A stretch of DNA of 64,000 bases from an uncultured Pseudomonadota bacterium (GTDB lineage Bacteria > Pseudomonadota > Gammaproteobacteria > Burkholderiales > JALYOK01). The stretch is from contig CADEHE010000001.1 of assembly GCA_902826775.1 (NCBI GenBank), forward strand, positions 248,001 to 312,000. Reading direction: 5' to 3'. The translations under genes were made by a program, and so were the position numbers. The notes beneath the pieces were generated by a model that was not told the origin of the DNA, ran no database searches, and worked only from the letters and a program-made list of their open reading frames with translations. Positions 58,987 to 64,000 of this stretch are shown one piece after another. Position 1 is the first letter of the stretch. Every line of letters begins with the position of its first letter.

Positions 58987-59490
58987 TCAGGCGACGTCCA
59001 CGCTTCGGCTGTCGCAGTTCTTTCGCTTCAGGACTGGCACATCCGTGGCAACGCCGGGTTCAGTCGCTTGGGCAGAACCATCGATCTGCACAGCGGGCTG
59101 CGGGCCCGGAGCATCACTCAGCACGCGCAGCCGGCTGTATGCGTCCGCGTCGCCCTGTGCGGCGGCGCGACGATACCATTGGCGCGCGCTTTCAAGATCG
59201 GCTTGCACGCCTAAGCCTTGTTCCCGAAGAACCCCGAAGTAGAGTTGCGCGCGCGCGTGCCCACGCTCGGCCGCTAAACCCAATTCGCGCGCCGCGCGCT
59301 CGAAGTCATCGTTGCGCAACAGATCCAGGCCGGCGCAATACAGGCGCTCCGTTTCTCGCCAAGTCTCAGAGCGAATTTCGTCGATCTTACTAGCCGGCTG
59401 TCCGCTTATCGCTCGCAGACGCAAGCCAGCCAGGCATGCCAACCCTAGGATGGCAGCCACCCCAAGAGAGATAAGAAGATAGGTGCTCAT
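58987..59490 (-). CDS. Sel1-repeat membrane protein, copy 1
   Basis: A 167-residue protein with an N-terminal TM segment (about 3-22) and a Sel1-like repeat (RGHARAQLYFGVLREQGLGVQ and AQGDADAYSRL). It is a paralogue of the next gene, about half identical over the repeat region. Sel1 repeats mediate protein contacts. Function unknown. Confidence 0.75.
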   Translation of the reverse strand: MSTYLLISLGVAAILGLACLAGLRLRAISGQPASKIDEIRSETWRETERLYCAGLDLLRNDDFERAARELGLAAERGHARAQLYFGVLREQGLGVQADLESARQWYRRAAAQGDADAYSRLRVLSDAPGPQPAVQIDGSAQATEPGVATDVPVLKRKNCDSRSVDVA

Positions 59491-59889
59491 AGCGCTCTGC
59501 CCACTGCTAATTCGCGCTTTTGCCTGGTGCCGCTGGTGCATCGGCTTCGCATGGCGCGTTGGGCATCATCAGCACTTGCGAGCTTTTGCCGACTGTTGCG
59601 GGAGACTATCGCGGCGCATGGCACAAGGCGGTTGCGGTAGCCGCACGTGCGCAAGCGCACATAACGGTTCGATACACGGCCGGTTCGGCCAAAGCGGAAT
59701 TGGCAAAGCATCGCCCCTCCAGGCGTTGGCTGCCGTTGCCTCTTATGGGCCTACGCCGACCGTTGCGCGGCGTATTGCTAGCAGCAAAGGCCGCGAGTCT
59801 AGGAGGGGCGCGAAGATTTGTCTGTAGGAGCGATGTTAAGAAATGTATCTTTGTCAACGTCGCCGACGGGCTAAATCGGCAACGATCTG
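59491..59889. other. non-coding gap with dispersed repeat copies
   Basis: 399 bp between the Sel1 paralogues. No gene seen. Near its right end two partial copies (about 59797-59820 and 59820-59862) of the repeat also found at 62987-63030. Confidence 0.5.
59820..59862. repeat. dispersed repeat, copy B
   Basis: GTCTGTAGGAG, then a GTTAAGAAATGTAT-like and GTCAACG segment, aligned with 62987-63030 at roughly three quarters of positions. A shortened copy precedes it at 59797-59820. Confidence 0.5.
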
Positions 59890-60306
59890 CTATTGACGGG
59901 CGCGGGCGCCGCGCGCCTTCAGAAGATCGACCACTTGGAGGCGAAAGTTCGCGTCCGCGTCGCCCTGGGCCCCAGCGTCTTGATAGAGACTGCGGGCGCG
60001 CTCGATATCCTCGGGCACGCCGATACCGTGCTCGCACAGCACGCCGTAGTGCAACTGCGCGCGCGCGTGGCCGCGCTCAGCAGCCACTGCCAGCACGCTC
60101 GCGGCATGCTCGAACTCGTTGTTACGAAGGGCTTCCAAACCGATTGCGTAGAGGCGATCCGCTTGCAACTTGGCCCCGTGGTCCGCCCCGCTTCGCGCAC
60201 AACCGGCGAGCACCGCAGGGCTACGAGTTGGGTTGCGTGCGATACGCCCGATGACAAGCCACGCGCCCACCGCTGTGCCCATCGCAATCATCAGTATGTA
60301 CTGCAT
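59890..60306 (-). CDS. Sel1-repeat membrane protein, copy 2
   Basis: A 138-residue protein with an N-terminal TM (MQYILMIAMGTAVGAWLVIG) and a Sel1-like unit (RGHARAQLHYGVLCEHGIGV; AGAQGDADANFRL). Clearly a tandem-duplicate of the gene at 58987-59490. ATG at 60306 preferred. Confidence 0.75.
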   Translation of the reverse strand: MQYILMIAMGTAVGAWLVIGRIARNPTRSPAVLAGCARSGADHGAKLQADRLYAIGLEALRNNEFEHAASVLAVAAERGHARAQLHYGVLCEHGIGVPEDIERARSLYQDAGAQGDADANFRLQVVDLLKARGARARQ

Positions 60307-60437
60307 CAAGGCAGCGCCTCGACACATATGTTGAGCGAAACCGACAAAATCACGTGAGAACCTGCGGCGTTTACAAGGCTCGAGTGTATGCGAAGGTGAC
60401 GTTTGCGATTGTGACTAGATGTTACGCTGACAGCGGG

Positions 60438-62939
60438 TTACGCCGAGTTGGCGCGCTCGGCTAAATCCGCCAAGGCGCGCGGCAGCGAGCGCATCGGCAC
60501 CGGCGCGCAGATGTAGTAGCCTTGCAATTGCGTGCAACCCAGCTTGCACATGTCCGCGAACTGCTCGCGCGTCTCAATGCCCTCGGCGACAGAACGGAGT
60601 CTGAATTTCTGCGTGATCGAAAGGATCGCCTCTACAATCGGGCGATGCGCGGGGTTAGCGACGAACGAGCGGTCAATCTTTAGTGTTTGCACCGGCAATT
60701 GCTGCAAGTAGCCAAGACTGGAATATCCCGTGCCGAAGTCGTCGATGGCGAACTCCACGCCTAGATCGCGACATTCGTTCAAACAGGCCAGATCGCCTTT
60801 GGTTGGATGCAGCAGGCTCGTTTCGGTTATCTCGAACTCGAGCCGGCGCGCGTCGAATCCTGCAGCATCGAGCGCTTTGCTCACGGCAGTGGCGAAATCG
60901 GGTCGCCCGCGCAGCTCGGTAGGAGAAAGATTAACTGCCAGTCTGATGTCGGCTTGCCCAATCGTGGCGTTCGCGGCAAGCTCGCGGCAAGCAGTAGAGA
61001 GCACCCATCGTCCGATGTCGGCAATAAGACCCATGTCCTCGGCAACGTTCACAAACTTGTCTGCTGCGAGCAGGCCGCGCGTTGGATGCTGCCAGCGAAT
61101 GAGCGCTTCGACACATTGCACGCGGCCAGAAACATCCACCCTCGGTTGATAGTGCAGCACGAACTGATCTGCATTCAGCGCGGCGCGCAGTTCGTTCTCC
61201 AACTGTAAGCGCTCTAGTGCGCCGAGATTCATTTCCGGCGTGTAAAACTCGTAACGATTGCGGCCAAGTTGCTTCGCGTGGTACATGGCAACGTCGCCAT
61301 GTTTCAGCAAGGTATCCATGTCGGCGCCGTCGTCCGGGTACACCGCGATGCCAACGCTGCCCGCAGTATTGAGCGTATGGCCATGAATCACGCACGGCTG
61401 CGACAGCGCGTGCAGCACTTTGCGCGCAACGTGCCCGGCATGTTCCGGATGGGCAATCGAGAACAGGCCCATGACGAACTCATCGCCGCCGATGCGCGCG
61501 ACCAAATCACCTGCGCGAACACACGCGTGAAGACGGCGGGCGACTTCTTGCAGCAAGGCATCACCGACGGCATGACCAAGGGTGTCGTTGATTACTTTAA
61601 AACGATCAAGATCGATAAACAGCATCGCAAACGCTCGCGCGCTGCGCGCGGAAATGTTTATCTCGTGCGTGAGCCGCTCCTGCAAACTGGTTCGGTTGGC
61701 CAATCCGGTGAGCGCGTCTTGTGTGGCGAGGCGGCGGTAGCGCGCCTCGACCAATTTGCGCTGGGTAACGTCCATCCCTGTGCCTCGATAGCCGGCAAAA
61801 GTACCGTAGGCGTCGAAGAAAGGCACTCCATTCACGACTTGCCAAATGATGTCGCCGGCCTTGGTGAGGCTTTGATGTTCGAAATCCCGGAACGCTCCGT
61901 CCGCATGAGTACGGCGGGCGCCCCATTGAGCGACCCGCTCGGCCTCGGCGGCTGGCATAAACTCAGTCGGCGCACGACCGATCAACTCCGCGGGCGTATA
62001 GCCGAGCACATCGGCAACACGCGGTGATAGAAATGTGTAGCGGCCATCGCGGTCAATTTCCCAAAGATATTCGGCGGCGGCAGCGGCGACATCGCGGAAA
62101 CGCTGCTCGCCTTCTAGGCGAGCGCTCTCGGCCACTACCTCTCGCGTGACGTCGCGTCCTATGCCGCGATAACCTGTGAAAGTGCCGCTTTTGTCAAACA
62201 AGGGGTCGCCGCTAACGCGGGCGTAAAGTACTGTCCCTTCGACGCTTAACCGCAGAAGCAAATCGCGGTACGGCCGGCGCCCAGCAAGATCGTCGCGGTG
62301 TGCATCCCAGTTTGTGTGGATAGGGGTAAGCCCGGGTATATCCCAGCGAGTCTGGCCAAGCTTCAACGCTGATAGGAATCGCGCGCGCGTCTCGTGCGCA
62401 CCGCCTAGAATCTTGGTGAAGCGAAAATCAGCATCTTGTTCCCAGTACCAATCGGACGACAACGACAACCATTGCTGCGCTGCCGCTTGCTGTTCGGGTT
62501 CACCGACGACCTGGCGGGTGCTGCCGAGATCAGCGACCGTGCCGGCAATAAGATCAAGCGCCCCGGTTTTCTCGTCGGCGACCAGCCAGCAAGTTGCTGC
62601 TACCCACACCCACTTGTCGGCTGCCGTACGCACGCGGAATTCGTGCTGGCAATGCGATAAGCTCAGGGTAAGCATCTCCCGGTAAAGTCTTCTGAGGGTC
62701 GCACGATCCGCTGGATGCACTAAACGACGAAGCTCGCTTGCAGTTGTGACCATCGCCATGGGCTCAAGTCCAAGCATTGCGCTCCACTGCTCGCTCACGC
62801 GCAGCACGCGCGTTCTCACTGAAAACTCCCAGACAGCTAGCCTCGCGCCGCCCTCGCTTGCAGGCGCCTCACGCAATGCAACGCTCGCGCGCTCAGCTCT
62901 TAGCATGGGCGCCCCACCTACGCGAAATTCCGCAACCAT
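60438..62939 (-). CDS. triple-PAS GGDEF-EAL c-di-GMP protein
   Basis: A 833-residue cytoplasmic protein: three PAS domains (about 35-140, 165-275, 285-400), GGDEF (about 405-570; RIGGDEFVMG with RxxD inhibitory site RAGD) and EAL (about 585-825). The EAL set is intact: VEALIRW, VNLSPTEL, FEITET, AIDDFGTGYSS, LKIDRSF, AEGIET, LQGYY. So both synthesis and breakdown of c-di-GMP are possible, unlike the protein at 3097. ATG 62939 has AGGAGG 5 nt upstream, better than the GTG at 62945. Confidence 0.93.
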   Translation of the reverse strand: MVAEFRVGGAPMLRAERASVALREAPASEGGARLAVWEFSVRTRVLRVSEQWSAMLGLEPMAMVTTASELRRLVHPADRATLRRLYREMLTLSLSHCQHEFRVRTAADKWVWVAATCWLVADEKTGALDLIAGTVADLGSTRQVVGEPEQQAAAQQWLSLSSDWYWEQDADFRFTKILGGAHETRARFLSALKLGQTRWDIPGLTPIHTNWDAHRDDLAGRRPYRDLLLRLSVEGTVLYARVSGDPLFDKSGTFTGYRGIGRDVTREVVAESARLEGEQRFRDVAAAAAEYLWEIDRDGRYTFLSPRVADVLGYTPAELIGRAPTEFMPAAEAERVAQWGARRTHADGAFRDFEHQSLTKAGDIIWQVVNGVPFFDAYGTFAGYRGTGMDVTQRKLVEARYRRLATQDALTGLANRTSLQERLTHEINISARSARAFAMLFIDLDRFKVINDTLGHAVGDALLQEVARRLHACVRAGDLVARIGGDEFVMGLFSIAHPEHAGHVARKVLHALSQPCVIHGHTLNTAGSVGIAVYPDDGADMDTLLKHGDVAMYHAKQLGRNRYEFYTPEMNLGALERLQLENELRAALNADQFVLHYQPRVDVSGRVQCVEALIRWQHPTRGLLAADKFVNVAEDMGLIADIGRWVLSTACRELAANATIGQADIRLAVNLSPTELRGRPDFATAVSKALDAAGFDARRLEFEITETSLLHPTKGDLACLNECRDLGVEFAIDDFGTGYSSLGYLQQLPVQTLKIDRSFVANPAHRPIVEAILSITQKFRLRSVAEGIETREQFADMCKLGCTQLQGYYICAPVPMRSLPRALADLAERANSA

Positions 62940-62986
62940 TCCCACCTCCTATTGCAGCGCAAAGTTTACGGAGGCCGGTCAGTTGC

Positions 62987-63030
62987 GTCTGTAGGAGGCG
63001 TGTGAAGATTTGTATACCGCGTCAACGCGG
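62987..63030. repeat. dispersed repeat, copy C
   Basis: GTCTGTAGGAGG, TGTGAAGATTTGTAT, then GTCAACGCGG; related to 59820-59862. Intergenic between the GGDEF-EAL gene and glmS. Confidence 0.5.
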
Positions 63031-63063
63031 CTCGGCACCGAGCGGGTACAGTCTCATTAACTC

Positions 63064-64000
63064 TTACTCAACGGTGACCGATTTCGCTAGATTGCGCGGT
63101 TTGTCGACATCAGTCCCGCGGGCACAGGCGGTATGGTAAGCAAGTAACTGCAACGGCACGACATGTAGGATCGGGGATAGAGCACCGTAGTGTTCAGGCA
63201 TGCGGATGACGTGGATGCCTTCCGAGCTGGCAATATGGGTGTCTGCGTCCGCAAAAACATAAAGCTGTCCGCCGCGCGCGCGCACTTCTTGCATATTGGA
63301 CTTGAGTTTGTCGACCAACTCGTCGTTCGGCGCGATGGTTACCACTGGCATCTGATCTGTCACGAGCGCAAGCGGGCCGTGCTTGAGTTCGCCTGCAGGG
63401 TACGCCTCAGCGTGAATATAGGAGATTTCTTTCAGTTTAAGCGCGCCTTCGAGCGCAATCGGATAGTGCCGGCCGCGGCCGAGAAAGAGCGCATTTTCTT
63501 TGCGCGCAAATTCTTCCGCCCAGGCGATGATCTGCGGCTCCAGCGCCAGCACACTCTGCAGCGCTGCGGGAAGATGGCGCAAGTTCTTCAGCGCCGCAGC
63601 CTCGCGCTCGGCACTTAAGGCACCGCGCAGTTTCGCCAAGGTGAGAGTGAGCAGGTAAAGGGCGGTAAGCTGGGTCGTGAAGGCCTTGGTCGATGCGACG
63701 CCAATTTCGACGCCGGCGCGCGTCAAGTAACTGAGTTTGGTCAGGCGCACCATGGCGCTCGTGGCCACGTTGCAGATAGCAAGCGTGTGCTGCATGCCGA
63801 GCGACTGGGCGTGCTTCAGCGCTGCCAGCGTGTCGGCGGTTTCGCCGGACTGAGAAATAACGACAACCAGTGTATTTGGATTGGGCACGCTTTCGCGGTA
63901 GCGATACTCGCTTGCAATCTCGACCTGCGTCGGCAGCTTAGCGACCGCTTCCAGCCAGTACTTGGCCGTTAATCCAGAGTAGTAGCTGGTGCCGCAAGCG
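63064..64000 (-). CDS. glmS: glutamine-fructose-6-phosphate aminotransferase, C-terminal part
   Basis: The minus-strand frame enters at the right edge ([13 protein letters not shown]) and carries the two SIS isomerase domains: [57 protein letters not shown] in short segments, and the C-terminal [12 protein letters not shown], which is diagnostic. It makes glucosamine-6-phosphate for wall synthesis. The N-terminal glutaminase domain is outside the window. Confidence 0.97.
   Translation of the reverse strand, partial: ACGTSYYSGLTAKYWLEAVAKLPTQVEIASEYRYRESVPNPNTLVVVISQSGETADTLAALKHAQSLGMQHTLAICNVATSAMVRLTKLSYLTRAGVEIGVASTKAFTTQLTALYLLTLTLAKLRGALSAEREAAALKNLRHLPAALQSVLALEPQIIAWAEEFARKENALFLGRGRHYPIALEGALKLKEISYIHAEAYPAGELKHGPLALVTDQMPVVTIAPNDELVDKLKSNMQEVRARGGQLYVFADADTHIASSEGIHVIRMPEHYGALSPILHVVPLQLLAYHTACARGTDVDKPRNLAKSVTVE

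Overview
The window is dense, GC-rich bacterial chromosome, and its gene neighbourhoods point to a betaproteobacterium. Examples are mrcA divergent from pilMNOPQ-aroK-aroB, gltB-gltD followed by hemE and priA, argS-SPOR-dsbA, cytochrome c4 divergent from engB with hemB beyond, thiE-hemL beside rubredoxin, and argD-argF near argG and a YajQ-family gene. I assign no genus. No rRNA, tRNA, CRISPR array, transposase or phage gene was seen. The first gene (alpha/beta hydrolase) and the last (glmS) run off the window.

Region by region. 1-3.0 kb: lipid-type genes (hydrolase, CDP-alcohol phosphatidyltransferase), a retropepsin-like protease and a divergent glutamine amidotransferase. 3.1-8.1 kb: a signalling block made of an HDOD-GAF histidine kinase, a receiver-PAS-GGDEF-EAL protein and a YajQ-family protein; the EAL domain has lost key residues. 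8.1-12.8 kb: arginine biosynthesis (argG, argF, argD), with a strong promoter and an intrinsic-terminator hairpin both in front of argD. 12.9-19.5 kb: an accessory stretch with a DUF4143-type ATPase and a 1374-residue Eco57I-like restriction-modification protein. 19.5-26.3 kb: housekeeping genes (uppP, rubredoxin, thiE, hemL, cytochrome c4, engB, hemB) separated by two unusual palindromic repeat tracts. 27-36.2 kb: mrcA, the type IV pilus assembly operon with four successive ATGA overlaps, then aroK and aroB. 36.3-38.5 kb: a large surface lipoprotein with Ig-like domains and a cassette of calcium-type loops. 38.8-52.8 kb: gltBD, a lipoprotein-type beta-carbonic anhydrase, hemE, priA (three DnaA-box-like sites upstream), argS, a SPOR protein and dsbA with a clear terminator. 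52.9-58.9 kb: a minus-strand cluster of an enolase paralogue, an APH-type kinase, a VOC protein, a PhyH dioxygenase, an HMG-CoA-lyase-like protein and a CaiB/BaiF CoA-transferase. 59-64 kb: two Sel1-type paralogues, a triple-PAS GGDEF-EAL protein and glmS.

How the parts fit: hemL, hemB and hemE supply tetrapyrrole synthesis; aroK and aroB supply the shikimate pathway; gltBD, argG, argF and argD handle nitrogen and arginine; uppP, mrcA and glmS serve the cell wall; and the two GGDEF-EAL proteins plus the YajQ-family protein may connect c-di-GMP to surface behaviour such as pili. The most unusual items are (i) an enolase paralogue carrying three in-frame copies of a 33-bp palindrome-bearing repeat just before its catalytic loop, in an uncharacterised CoA/kinase/enolase cluster; (ii) the argD leader; (iii) the DnaA-box group before priA; (iv) a triple terminator-like array facing the wrong way between engB and hemB; and (v) promoters whose -10 boxes abut start codons, which suggests leaderless mRNAs.
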